A stretch of DNA of 64,000 nucleotides from assembly GCF_003259505.1 (NCBI RefSeq), contig NZ_QLLK01000006.1, forward strand, positions 306,185-370,184, written 5' to 3'. A program made the translations under genes and the position numbers. This stretch comes from Algoriphagus yeomjeoni (GTDB taxonomy: Bacteria > Bacteroidota > Bacteroidia > Cytophagales > Cyclobacteriaceae). This document shows, piece after piece, positions 33,014 to 42,034 of the stretch. The first letter of the stretch is position 1. Each line of letters opens with the position of its first letter. The notes beneath the pieces were generated by a model. It was not told the DNA's origin. It made no database searches and was given only the letters and a program-made list of their open reading frames with translations.

Positions 33014-34105
33014 ATGAAAGAGAAAGCAACTAAGATCCTTCAAAATCATGATTTTACCATCGTAAATCTGGTCAAACTCATTCGGATGAAGCTATATCTG
33101 CTGATCGTAACAATTGTCATATTTATGATCATTGGATTTATCTATTTTTTAACTACTCCGCCTTCCTACGTCACTACTTCTGTGTTGCTTGTGGAGGCGC
33201 AGAACTCAAGCTCCCCTAGTGGACTTGGTTCTTTGGCTCAGGCAGCTGGAATTTCTGTCGGTGGAAATGATAACCAATTGGCAACTCTAGATCCATCGTT
33301 GTACCCATTGATATTGACCAGTAAGCCTTTTTTGGAGGAATTGATGTACTCCAAATTGAAATCGGAACTATACGAAGATTCAGTCACCTATTTCAAATAT
33401 ATGGTGGAAACAAGACCTCAAAACAGTATTTATAAGGTTTTGAGAAGGCCATCAACACTTTACAGCGCTCCCCTCAAAGTAGATGACTCTCAGATAAAAG
33501 AGGAGATAGGCGAGAAGAGAATCCAATATGATCCTTTTGAGCAGTATGCACTTATCCAAATTGGTAAGCGTATCCTGGCAAGCTCGGAAGGAAGACTTTT
33601 GACGATTACTACTGAAATGCCAGAGGCAGAGCTTTCCTATGCATTTTCTCATTTGGTGGAGAACTTATTGATCGAATATGCTACCAAATATTTGTTGGAA
33701 AAACAGGAAGCTCAGGTAGAATACTTGAATGCGCAGTACTTGAAAAGTGAAAAGGGCTTTAAAGACGCTCAATCTGCTTTAGCTACATTCAGAGAGAGAA
33801 ACCAAGGTTTGTATTTGGAAAGTATGAAAGCCATAGAGCAAAATTTGAATGCAGAATATAACCTGAAGTTTGAGCTATTTCGAACCATAGCTCAGGAACT
33901 GGAATTGGCTAAAATCAAATTGAATAGTCAAAAGCCAATTTTCTCTTCTATAGAACCTGCTTACATAGCTAACAGCCCAAGTTCTCCAAAACTTTACCTG
34001 AATATAGGATTTGCAATAGCTTTAGGTTTTGTGTTTGGTCTTATTCTGATTTTCGCTGTTTTTGCGCGTGAATATTTTCTAATTCATCAAGGCGAAAATC
34101 CCTAA
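33014..34105 (+). CDS. Wzz/GumC-type chain-length determinant, no kinase domain
   Basis: 363 aa from MKEKATKILQNHD; an earlier in-frame TTG at 32999 is less likely. TM1 about 26-45, a periplasmic Wzz domain with coiled coil (about 215-300: EKQEAQVEYLNAQYLKSEKGF, NLNAEYNLKFE), and TM2 about 330-352. The cytoplasmic tail after TM2 is only about 10 residues, so there is no autokinase, unlike the Wzc at 42857. It should set modal chain length for the Wzy polymerase nearby. Confidence 0.85.
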   Translation: MKEKATKILQNHDFTIVNLVKLIRMKLYLLIVTIVIFMIIGFIYFLTTPPSYVTTSVLLVEAQNSSSPSGLGSLAQAAGISVGGNDNQLATLDPSLYPLILTSKPFLEELMYSKLKSELYEDSVTYFKYMVETRPQNSIYKVLRRPSTLYSAPLKVDDSQIKEEIGEKRIQYDPFEQYALIQIGKRILASSEGRLLTITTEMPEAELSYAFSHLVENLLIEYATKYLLEKQEAQVEYLNAQYLKSEKGFKDAQSALATFRERNQGLYLESMKAIEQNLNAEYNLKFELFRTIAQELELAKIKLNSQKPIFSSIEPAYIANSPSSPKLYLNIGFAIALGFVFGLILIFAVFAREYFLIHQGENP

Positions 34106-34106
34106 T

Positions 34107-35102
34107 TTGAAAATATCAGTCATCATTCCGTGTTTTAACAACGCGGATCATATTGAAGAGACCCTATCTTCGGTTCAAAATCAAACTTTTCCTGATTGGG
34201 AATGCATGATAGTAGACGACGGGTCCACGGATAACTCTAAAGCCATAATCAATTCATTTTGTCAATCTGACGGGCGTTTTCGTTATTTGGAAAGACCGGC
34301 TGATCTCCTCAAAGGCGCCAATTCATGTAGAAATTACGGGGTTAAGGAATGCTCCGGTACACATATAATTTTCTTAGATGCAGATGATCTTTTATCTACC
34401 GACTGTCTTGAAATAAGAAACAGCGCTAAGCGGGATGAAGATCTTTTAGTTTTTTCCACCGCTCATTTCACAGAGTCTATTAAAGAAGCCACGCCATTCA
34501 TCAGTGGTTTAAACTTAAATCTGTCTCCAATTAACTATAGAGATATGTTTTTGGGGTATTGGATTCCTTGGCATATCAGCAGCGGGCTTTGGGAAAGAAG
34601 CTTTTTTGAAAAAATTGGAGGTTTCGACATTTCGCAGCAAAGATTCCAAGATGTTGAACTACATGCTAGAGCATTAAGTACTCCTATTTTAAAGTTCAAA
34701 ATTGACTTTTCTCATGGATATTCATCCTATTATAGGAAGTCCTCATTCCACACTAAAATTGGTCTGGAAAAGCGGCGATTTATTTTAGATCAAGGATTCC
34801 TTTACGCCAAGAAATTGAAATCATTATTGAAGCCCCAAGATTTTATAAAGTCGGAGGGGCTTTTTATTTACCTACTTTTCAGATTTGAAGAAGTATTTAC
34901 CCCGGCAGATGTAAAGGAAGTGAAGCGATTGTTTCAAACGGATGCAGAAGAAAATGGGAAATCTTATTTGAAAGGAGATTTGGCTGTTATGGTGACTATT
35001 TTTGATAAAGTACTTTCAGTACCAAATCGATTCAGAAAATATTTGAGTTACATAATATACCGGAAGTTTAGGTTCACCCAATCAAAGAGGCTAAATAGTT
35101 GA
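34107..35102 (+). CDS. GT2 family glycosyltransferase
   Basis: 331 aa, TTG start, directly after the Wzz-like gene. SVIIPCFNNADHIEETLSSV, MIVDDGSTDNS, LDADDLLS (DxD near 92), and a SSGLWERSFFEKIGGFD acceptor-region motif. Fits a cytoplasmic inverting glycosyltransferase. Overlaps the next gene by 4 bases. Confidence 0.87.
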   Translation: MKISVIIPCFNNADHIEETLSSVQNQTFPDWECMIVDDGSTDNSKAIINSFCQSDGRFRYLERPADLLKGANSCRNYGVKECSGTHIIFLDADDLLSTDCLEIRNSAKRDEDLLVFSTAHFTESIKEATPFISGLNLNLSPINYRDMFLGYWIPWHISSGLWERSFFEKIGGFDISQQRFQDVELHARALSTPILKFKIDFSHGYSSYYRKSSFHTKIGLEKRRFILDQGFLYAKKLKSLLKPQDFIKSEGLFIYLLFRFEEVFTPADVKEVKRLFQTDAEENGKSYLKGDLAVMVTIFDKVLSVPNRFRKYLSYIIYRKFRFTQSKRLNS

Positions 35103-36301
35103 AGGCGTATTATCAAAATATTGAATTCTGGGACCTGATCACTCTTCCTTTCTATTTCATACTGCTGTATTTTTTATTGACAGTTTTCGCAAAGAACGTT
35201 TTATTGAAAGACAATAAGTTTATCAATGTATATTTTCTGGGGCTATTACTTTTCTATTTGGCAATTGGATTAATAGATTTCAAAATCAAACTCATTCCCT
35301 TCTTTCCTGATACCAAACTATTTACGGCTATTCTTGAGACTGGAAGAACCCCCGATAATCAATCCATAGGCGTGAAAATCGGCTATAAGTTTCTGGCAAT
35401 TCCGATTTATAATCTTTCGCTTAGGTCAATTTTCAACTATTTTTTATTCAATGTCTTTTTCTTCCAATTGGGATTGATCTTTCTCGCCGGTGCATTTAAT
35501 CGCACCTATGAACTAAAGGATATTCTAGTGCAGCGCTTCTTTTTGGTGCTTGCTGCTCTAGCTCCTTCCATTGTGGTATATTCCTTCACACCATTGCGTG
35601 AGAGTTACTTTGTGTTGGCCTTAGGATTGTTCTTCTATGGGCTTTCACGCAAGAGTATTTTGAATATTTTCCTAGTCTTAGGTATTGTTCTTGCCGGTAT
35701 TCTCAGAGTTCAGTTACTGCTTTATTTTTTCATTATCATAGGATTGAATTATTTGAGCCAGTTGAAATTGAGTAGAAAAGCACTGATTACACTCACCGTC
35801 GTATTATTTCCTGTTGTTTTTGTTGGGTTAAATGCGATTTCAAAGGCCATTTTGAATATCGCAATTACCCCTAAGAGTCTTGCGCTGTTTAGAAATCTTC
35901 AGCGTCTGGAATACTTCGAAAGTGGTGTGACCTATCCAGAAGTGTTTTGGAGCAATTGGTTTGATCTGATACTCGGTTTTCCAGGCCTGTTTTTCCAGTT
36001 TCTCTTAGCGCCTTTTCCTGTCCTTATCTTCATACCATTTTGGACTAAAATCGCATATTTTGCCGATGGACTATATCTTTTGGCTATACTTTTCCTCAGT
36101 GTATTATTTGTGCGGTACTGGAAAAACTATGGTATTTGGTTCCTTTACATTGGCATCTACCTAGCGATGTCATCCTTTTTTGAATTTCACCTGCTTGGGG
36201 CTGTGAGGCACAGGTTGCCTGCGACTTTGCTGTTTCTGGGTATAGCGGCCAGCTCTTTGGCCCATTATCTACCAAAATATAGATGGATTTTCAAATATTA
36301 A
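35099..36301 (+). CDS. EpsG/Wzy-like polysaccharide polymerase candidate
   Basis: 400 aa, TTG start. About ten membrane helices and two larger loops (near 75-100 and 255-290). No sequence motif names it with certainty. Membrane topology, overlap with flanking glycosyltransferase genes, and FTPLRESYFVLALGLF (an R-E-S/T motif seen in EpsG-type polymerases) support a Wzy role. It would join repeat units flipped by the Wzx at 28598. Confidence 0.65.
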   Translation: MKAYYQNIEFWDLITLPFYFILLYFLLTVFAKNVLLKDNKFINVYFLGLLLFYLAIGLIDFKIKLIPFFPDTKLFTAILETGRTPDNQSIGVKIGYKFLAIPIYNLSLRSIFNYFLFNVFFFQLGLIFLAGAFNRTYELKDILVQRFFLVLAALAPSIVVYSFTPLRESYFVLALGLFFYGLSRKSILNIFLVLGIVLAGILRVQLLLYFFIIIGLNYLSQLKLSRKALITLTVVLFPVVFVGLNAISKAILNIAITPKSLALFRNLQRLEYFESGVTYPEVFWSNWFDLILGFPGLFFQFLLAPFPVLIFIPFWTKIAYFADGLYLLAILFLSVLFVRYWKNYGIWFLYIGIYLAMSSFFEFHLLGAVRHRLPATLLFLGIAASSLAHYLPKYRWIFKY

Positions 36302-37044
36302 TTTCTACCATGAATGAAGACCCAACTTCATTCCGGGATTTGAATATTCCCGCTTTAGTTATTTCGCAGAATGCTTCGGGGCATAAGGAGTCTAGTACTG
36401 ATTTTCAGTTTATTTCCTTCAATGAGCGTGGGCTTTCGAAAAGTAGAAATCGTGCAATAGAGCATTCTACTGCTGATATCGCATTAATTGCTGATGATGA
36501 TGTCGTTTTTTCTGAGGACCTGCAAAGCAAGATAAAAGCTGGGTTTGCAAAGTTTCCAGATGCAGATATTCTTACTTTTAAAATACAAACCCCATCAGGT
36601 CAGCCGTATAAGAACTATGCTACTAATGCCTTTAAGCATGACCGAACTAGTATTTACAAAGTGTCTTCGGTAGAAATGGTAGTGAAGCTATCCAAACTTA
36701 AAGAAGCTGGGCTTAAATTTGATGAAAGATTTGGCCTGGGAACAAGCTACCCAAGTGGCGAGGAAATGATTTTTCTAAATGATGCACTTAATAACGGACT
36801 AAATATTTATTTCATTCCTGAATATATTGTCTCGCATCCTTTAGAAAGCTCAGGGAAAATTTTAGATGAGAAATACTTCCGAAGTAAAGGTGCTTTGATT
36901 CGTAGATTATACGGAAAATCTCCACAACTTTGGCTAGGAGTTGCGTTTATGGTAAAGCAACTATTGAAACCTCATAAATCCATTTCAGTGATTCACTCCG
37001 TAAAAGAAAGTATTAAAGGCTTTAATTCCATCTCAAATCTTTGA
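36283..37044 (+). CDS. GT2-like glycosyltransferase
   Basis: 253 aa. N-terminal FQILISTMNED, a conserved GLSKSRNRAIEHS and the metal-binding IADDDVVFS at about 68-76, then a GLGTSYPSGEEMIFL block. This is a compact GT-A of the type that starts without the usual VDDGS. Overlaps the polymerase gene by 19 bases and the next gene by one base. Confidence 0.78.
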   Translation: MDFQILISTMNEDPTSFRDLNIPALVISQNASGHKESSTDFQFISFNERGLSKSRNRAIEHSTADIALIADDDVVFSEDLQSKIKAGFAKFPDADILTFKIQTPSGQPYKNYATNAFKHDRTSIYKVSSVEMVVKLSKLKEAGLKFDERFGLGTSYPSGEEMIFLNDALNNGLNIYFIPEYIVSHPLESSGKILDEKYFRSKGALIRRLYGKSPQLWLGVAFMVKQLLKPHKSISVIHSVKESIKGFNSISNL

Positions 37045-37799
37045 TGCTCGTTTCAATAATTACACCTGTACATAATGCCTATTCTCATATAGAGGAGACG
37101 ATTCAATCTGTCTTGAATCAAACCTTTACAGATTGGGAATTGATACTTATTGATGACTATTCTTCAGATAAGGGAATTCATATTTTGAATAAATATGAAA
37201 AGCGTGATCCCAGAATTCATCTGTATGAAAACCCGCATAATCTTGGAGCTGCGCTAAGCCGAAACAAGGGAATTGAAATGGCTCAGGGAAGATTTATTGC
37301 TTTCTTGGATAGTGATGATCTCTGGGAGCCAAATAAGCTTGAGGTCCAATTGAAATTCATGCTGGACAATAACCATGCGTTTACATTTTCAGGGTATCAT
37401 AAATTCAGGGGAAATGATGTGGTAGGTATACACAAAGTACCAGCTAAAGTTAGTCATGAGGAACTCCTGAAAACATGCTCCATTGGCTGCCTTACCGCAA
37501 TGTATGATACTGCTCAATTGGGTAAGGCTTACATGCCTGTGATCTCCAGAAGGCAAGATTTTGCACTTTGGCTGAAAATCCTTAAGGAGATTCCATATGC
37601 CTACGGGATCAATCAACCCCTAGCAAGATATAGGTTACGTGACGATTCTATTTCTGGAAATAAATTTCGTGCAGCTAAATATCAATGGAGAGTGTACCGG
37701 GAGTTTGAGCATCTTAATCTCTTTCAGGCCTGCTACTATTTCTCACACTATGCAATATTCGGAGTACTGAAGACCTATTTCCATAAAGCCAAAAAGTAG
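37044..37799 (+). CDS. GT2 family glycosyltransferase (TuaG-like)
   Basis: 251 aa from the ATG that overlaps the upstream TGA. SIITPVHNAYSHIEETIQSV, ILIDDYSSDKG, SRNKGIEMAQGRFIAFLDSDDLWEP (DSDD near 92) and RRQDFALWLKIL. Strongly similar in layout to the gene at 57360 in locus B, suggesting both loci use a related donor sugar. Confidence 0.88.
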   Translation: MLVSIITPVHNAYSHIEETIQSVLNQTFTDWELILIDDYSSDKGIHILNKYEKRDPRIHLYENPHNLGAALSRNKGIEMAQGRFIAFLDSDDLWEPNKLEVQLKFMLDNNHAFTFSGYHKFRGNDVVGIHKVPAKVSHEELLKTCSIGCLTAMYDTAQLGKAYMPVISRRQDFALWLKILKEIPYAYGINQPLARYRLRDDSISGNKFRAAKYQWRVYREFEHLNLFQACYYFSHYAIFGVLKTYFHKAKK

Positions 37800-37801
37800 T
37801 T

Positions 37802-38668
37802 TTGACTTCAAATTCAATATCAGTAATTATTCCTGTTTTCAAGGACTGGACCCGTTTAAAGCTATGCCTTAACGCCTTGAATACACAATTAAATTCAACT
37901 TGCTCCTTTGAAGTACTGGTGGTGAATAACGATCCTTCAGATGAGCACATTCCCTCAGAAACGTATTCCTTTCCAATTAAATACTTGAAGCAAACTATCC
38001 CAGGATCCTATTCAGCAAGAAATAAAGGACTTTCTGAGGCCTCTGGGGATGCTTATCTATTCACTGACTCGGATTGCATCCCTGCGCATGACTGGATTTA
38101 TCAGGCGAGCAGACTTCTCGAGGAAGGAGTTGCTGATCTTTTTGCAGGCTCAATTGAGCTTTTTTCTCATTTGGATAATAAATATGTGCGTCTTGAAAAG
38201 GCATTTGCTTTTCCAAACGCTAGGTATGTCTCCAAATATAATTTTGGGGTAACTGCAAATCTTCTTGTCAGGAAGGAAGTTGTAGCACGTGTTGGAGGGT
38301 TTAATTTCAACCTTTTTACTGGAGGTGATTCTGAGTTTTGTAACCGTGCTGTTGATGCTGGATTTAAAATTCAATATAGTCCCGAATTAAAAATTGGCCA
38401 CCCTGCAAGATCGAGTTGGAAGGAGCTACGTGTTCGTGCCATTCGCTTTGGAGGACGTCTGCCAAAAGATCAAAGCAAGCTTCTAATTACAGCGAAACTT
38501 ATTGGCAAGTTTAGAATTCAATGGAAAGATATTGTCGAGATTTTTAGTCTTCCTGATGTGAGTATAGCTGAAAAATTGAAATTCTTTGGAATAAGACAAA
38601 ACCTAAGATGGGTCGAAGCCATGGAGTCATTTAGTGTATTTATGGGTAAAAAACCCGGCAGAAAATGA
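37802..38668 (+). CDS. GT2 family glycosyltransferase
   Basis: 288 aa, TTG start. SVIIPVFKDWTRLKLCL, VLVVNNDPSD, IPGSYSARNKGLSEASGD, TDSDCIPAHDW, and TGGDSEFCNRAVDAGFKI. It lines up end to end with the gene at 32095 and is the same length; probably a duplication within locus A. The next gene overlaps its stop by 4 bases. Confidence 0.88.
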   Translation: MTSNSISVIIPVFKDWTRLKLCLNALNTQLNSTCSFEVLVVNNDPSDEHIPSETYSFPIKYLKQTIPGSYSARNKGLSEASGDAYLFTDSDCIPAHDWIYQASRLLEEGVADLFAGSIELFSHLDNKYVRLEKAFAFPNARYVSKYNFGVTANLLVRKEVVARVGGFNFNLFTGGDSEFCNRAVDAGFKIQYSPELKIGHPARSSWKELRVRAIRFGGRLPKDQSKLLITAKLIGKFRIQWKDIVEIFSLPDVSIAEKLKFFGIRQNLRWVEAMESFSVFMGKKPGRK

Positions 38669-40404
38669 TGCAGGCTACAAAATCAAACTCACACCATAGG
38701 CAATTGAAATTTTGGCACAGCTACCTGCTTGTTGCTCTTTTAAGCCTGGTTTCCCAAGGAGCTTTTAGTCAAATTCTTAATGCTGACACCCCTGTATTAG
38801 AAGAGTTTTTGAGAAGAAAGCAGCTTCTTGAACAGTTTGATTCTGCCTATTCTTTTCAATTAAGACCTTATTATTTTTCTCCAAGAGATACTACGCCTGC
38901 TGCCAGGGAAGTGATGCATTTCCTGGCTGGCACTAAAGTCCCAAAAAAGAAGAATGTACAATTCAGTATGCTTCCTATACTTTTTGGTACAGAGGTGAAT
39001 ACGAAAAGACCATACGGCTGGGGAAATAAACTGATGGTTCCGAATGTGGGGATTCAAACTACTTTAAGCACAGGATTTTACGCCAGGTTTCACGTGCTAG
39101 AAGTACAATTCCAGCCTGAATATTTATTTGCTCAGAACAAGCCCTATCAAGGATTTGGAGAGGATTTTACTTCCAGAGAGATCAGTGCTAGGTTTTTCTA
39201 TTGGAACAATGGTGATAATCCTGAGCGATTTGGGGCAGCTGCTATTTCTAAGTTTTGGTGGGGTCAGTCAAGTGTAAATATTGTAGCCGGCCCTATAGCA
39301 TTAGGTGTTTCTACCCAGAATATTTGGTGGGGACCTGGGCAGTTTAATTCTTTGGTTTTTAGTGATAATGCTCAGGGATTTCCACATTTGAGTCTTGCTA
39401 CTAGGAGGCCTCTAAAGACTTTTATGGGGAACTTCGAGGGGCAAATTATCATGGGAAGACTTGAAAATAGTGGGCTAGCCCCAAGTCAAATCCAAAGTCA
39501 AAATGACGCTCGTTTCAGAAAGTTTGATGGTGACTGGCGCTATTTAAATGGTTTCAGTTTGACGTATAACCCTTCATTTATCCCACACCTATTTGTAGGG
39601 TTAAACAGAACTTTTCAGCAATACAGCAAGTACAAAGGCAACAGGTTTGTTGATTGGTTCCCGATTTTTGAGGGATTTCAAAAAGAGCAGTTTTTTTCAA
39701 ATGGGAATTCTGTAATCTATGATAGCAATGGACTGGATCAGCAGGTGTCATTGTTTTTTAGACTTTTGGTGCCGAAAGGAAACTTCGAACTATATGGAGA
39801 TTATGGTCGACGTGATCATGCTTTAAACTGGCGTGAATTCATATTGAACCCCGAACATGCAAGAGCCTATTTAGTTGGCTTCCAAAAGTTGTTTCCTATT
39901 GGCCCTCAAAATACATTCATACAGGTTCGCAGCGAAATGACTCACCAGCAAGAATCGGTAAATAGGTATATCCGCTATCCGGGACTAATCGGTAATCAAA
40001 CCTGGCATACACATGGGCTGGCGAGAGGATTTGTGAACTATGGAGAAACGCTTGGAGTAGGCTCTGGGGTAGGTTCCAACGTTCAGACCTTAGAAGTATC
40101 ACATGTTTCTGGCTTCAACAAAAGAGGAATTCTAATCGAAAGATTAGAAAATAATCAAGATTTTCATTCAAGAGCATTTTTTAGAAATCCAGAAAAGGAA
40201 TCCTGGATTGATCTGAGCTTAGGACTTCTATGGGATCAGAAGTGGGATAACCTGATACTTCGTGGAAAAGCTCAGTTTATAAAGAGCTACAATTATCAAT
40301 GGGTAAACGAAGGGATAAGTACCGGAGATTACCCTTCAGGATATAATCCTTTGTCATTTTACGGTAGTTTTAATTTGATCTATAGAATCGGTCAAACTAA
40401 ATAA
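38665..40404 (+). CDS. Wzi-like capsule assembly outer-membrane protein
   Basis: 579 aa. Signal peptide about 12-35 (FWHSYLLVALLSLVSQGAFSQ), then a protein of alternating beta strands rich in aromatic residues (WWGPGQFNSLVFSDNAQGFPHLSLATRRP; FYGSFNLIYRIG at the C-terminus), as in the Wzi/Caps_assemb family beta-barrel. Wzi-type proteins hold or organise capsular polysaccharide at the cell surface. It closes locus A; the next promoter begins 8 bases after its stop. Confidence 0.87.
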   Translation: MMQATKSNSHHRQLKFWHSYLLVALLSLVSQGAFSQILNADTPVLEEFLRRKQLLEQFDSAYSFQLRPYYFSPRDTTPAAREVMHFLAGTKVPKKKNVQFSMLPILFGTEVNTKRPYGWGNKLMVPNVGIQTTLSTGFYARFHVLEVQFQPEYLFAQNKPYQGFGEDFTSREISARFFYWNNGDNPERFGAAAISKFWWGQSSVNIVAGPIALGVSTQNIWWGPGQFNSLVFSDNAQGFPHLSLATRRPLKTFMGNFEGQIIMGRLENSGLAPSQIQSQNDARFRKFDGDWRYLNGFSLTYNPSFIPHLFVGLNRTFQQYSKYKGNRFVDWFPIFEGFQKEQFFSNGNSVIYDSNGLDQQVSLFFRLLVPKGNFELYGDYGRRDHALNWREFILNPEHARAYLVGFQKLFPIGPQNTFIQVRSEMTHQQESVNRYIRYPGLIGNQTWHTHGLARGFVNYGETLGVGSGVGSNVQTLEVSHVSGFNKRGILIERLENNQDFHSRAFFRNPEKESWIDLSLGLLWDQKWDNLILRGKAQFIKSYNYQWVNEGISTGDYPSGYNPLSFYGSFNLIYRIGQTK

Positions 40405-40411
40405 CTTGCTG

Positions 40412-40441
40412 TTTGAAATCCCTCTAATTCTGTTAGTTTTG
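40412..40441 (+). promoter_or_regulatory. promoter P1 of polysaccharide locus B
   Basis: TTTG (40412-40415), 18 bases, TAGTTTTG (40434-40441): a perfect -7 match with near-optimal spacing. Predicted start near 40448, upstream of the dyad. The same bases end in the -33 TTG of P2. Confidence 0.55.
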
Positions 40442-40467
40442 CATCAAGTTTCTAATGAGTAACTTTG
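40439..40467 (+). promoter_or_regulatory. promoter P2 of polysaccharide locus B
   Basis: TTG (40439-40441), 18 bases, TAACTTTG (40460-40467): perfect TAnnTTTG inside the dyad. This is the exact counterpart of the locus A promoter and gives a leader of about 190 bases before the dehydrogenase gene. Confidence 0.6.
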
Positions 40468-40474
40468 GTACTCA
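40456..40474. promoter_or_regulatory. 19-bp operator dyad B
   Basis: TGAGTA-ACTTTGG-TACTCA, arms identical to dyad A and equally centred on the -7 box. Arms extend to 8 bp here (AATGAGTA / TACTCATT). Outer flanks CAAGT (40445-40449) and ACTTG (40479-40483) are complementary but differ in sequence from those of dyad A. Confidence 0.7.
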
Positions 40475-40582
40475 TTTGACTTGAGAATGAAGGTTAGGGA
40501 CTAAGTAAAGAGTTTTTTTATAGCTGAATTCATAAGTTTTTAAAGGGTTAGCGCATATCCTTTGAATAAGGCTAAGTTCTGG

Positions 40583-40600
40583 GACTGAAAGGGCGAAGCT
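40583..40600 (+). promoter_or_regulatory. 18-bp ops-like leader element, copy B
   Basis: GACTGAAAGGGCGAAGCT, base-for-base identical to 19496-19513, in the non-coding leader 65 bases ahead of the dehydrogenase start at 40666. Confidence 0.65.
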
Positions 40601-40665
40601 GTCCAAAATTTGAATATTCTATCAAGAAATCACATTTGGATGGTTTCTCAGGAAAAAAAGCGACA

Positions 40666-41970
40666 ATGAATAAAGATTTGAAGGATGTGAAAATTGCTGT
40701 GATAGGCTTAGGATATGTAGGCCTGCCACTTGCTGTTGAGTTTGCCAAAAAATACCCAACAGTGGGTTTTGACATCGATACAAAAAGGGTAGGGGAGTTA
40801 AATGCCGGAAAAGATAATACCCTTGAAGTAGAAGACGATTTACTGAAAGAAGTATTGGTAAATGAGTTCTCTGAAGCAGGTATTGTTGGTTTGCTTCCTA
40901 CAAATGAATCTCAGAAACTAGCAGATTGCACCGTTTTTATTGTAACAGTGCCTACACCTACTGATAAGCATAATCGTCCTGTACTCACTCCTATGTTAAA
41001 GGCCTCCGAGAATATTGGACGCTACTTAAAAAAAGGAGATGTGGTCATCTACGAATCCACAGTTTATCCAGGAGTCACTGAAGATGAATGTGTACCTATC
41101 TTGGAAAAAGTATCTGGACTAAAATATAACCAGGACTTCTTTGCTGGCTACTCTCCAGAGCGTATTAATCCTGGTGACAAGGAGCATACCGTTGCAAAAA
41201 TCTTGAAAGTCACCTCTGGTTCCACTCCTGAAATTGCCGAATTTGTAGATCAATTGTATCGTACCGTCATAACAGCCGGAACTCACAAAGCCTCTTCAAT
41301 TAAAGTAGCAGAAGCGGCGAAGGTCATTGAGAATTCTCAGCGTGATATAAACATTGCTTTTGTAAATGAGCTTTCTAAAATTTTCAACTTACTTGGAATA
41401 GACACAAATGAAGTATTAGAAGCAGCTGGGACCAAGTGGAATTTCCTGAAATTCAAGCCTGGGTTAGTTGGAGGACATTGTATCGGTGTTGATCCATTTT
41501 ATTTGGCACAAAAAGCTCAGGAAATGGGCTATCACCCTGAAATCATTTTGGCAGGACGCAGACTCAATGATAGCATGGGTAAGCACGTGGCAACTGAAGT
41601 GATCAAACTAATGATGCGAAAGGATTTGAAAGTAATAGATTCTAAGGTACTTATCCTCGGTTTTACTTTCAAAGAAGATTGCCCTGATGTCCGCAACACC
41701 CGTGTGATAGATATTTACAAAGAGCTGAAATCTTTCGATATGGATGTGGACGTCTATGACCCATGGGCTAATCCCACTGAAGTGAAGGATGAATATGGAA
41801 TTGATATTATAGCGGGAAATGATGCTCCTGACTTAACGCAATTTTCTGCGGTTATTTTGGCAGTTTCACATAAGAAATTTGCAAACCTAGCAATAGAGAA
41901 ATCAAATACAAGAGTTGTCTTTGATGTGAAAGGATTCTTGGATAAGAGCCTAGTTGATGCAAGATTATAA
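40666..41970 (+). CDS. UDP-N-acetylhexosamine dehydrogenase (TviB/WbpO/WecC type)
   Basis: 434 aa from MNKDLKDVKIAVIGLGYVG; an in-frame ATG 30 bases upstream adds an atypical leader. NAD motif GLGYVGLPLAVEF, TVPTPTDKHNRPVLTP, SPERINPGDKEHT, and GLVGGHCIGVDPFYL with catalytic C272 are diagnostic of the group oxidising UDP-GlcNAc/GalNAc/ManNAc to the uronate; the VDPFYL context favours TviB/WbpO over Ugd. C-terminal GFTFKEDCPDVRNTR. First gene of locus B, supplying an acidic amino-sugar. Confidence 0.9.
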   Translation: MNKDLKDVKIAVIGLGYVGLPLAVEFAKKYPTVGFDIDTKRVGELNAGKDNTLEVEDDLLKEVLVNEFSEAGIVGLLPTNESQKLADCTVFIVTVPTPTDKHNRPVLTPMLKASENIGRYLKKGDVVIYESTVYPGVTEDECVPILEKVSGLKYNQDFFAGYSPERINPGDKEHTVAKILKVTSGSTPEIAEFVDQLYRTVITAGTHKASSIKVAEAAKVIENSQRDINIAFVNELSKIFNLLGIDTNEVLEAAGTKWNFLKFKPGLVGGHCIGVDPFYLAQKAQEMGYHPEIILAGRRLNDSMGKHVATEVIKLMMRKDLKVIDSKVLILGFTFKEDCPDVRNTRVIDIYKELKSFDMDVDVYDPWANPTEVKDEYGIDIIAGNDAPDLTQFSAVILAVSHKKFANLAIEKSNTRVVFDVKGFLDKSLVDARL

Positions 41971-42034
41971 TTCATCAAAAATTTATTGATAAAAATTTAT
42001 ACTAATTTAGCCGAAATTTAAACCGAGCATATTC

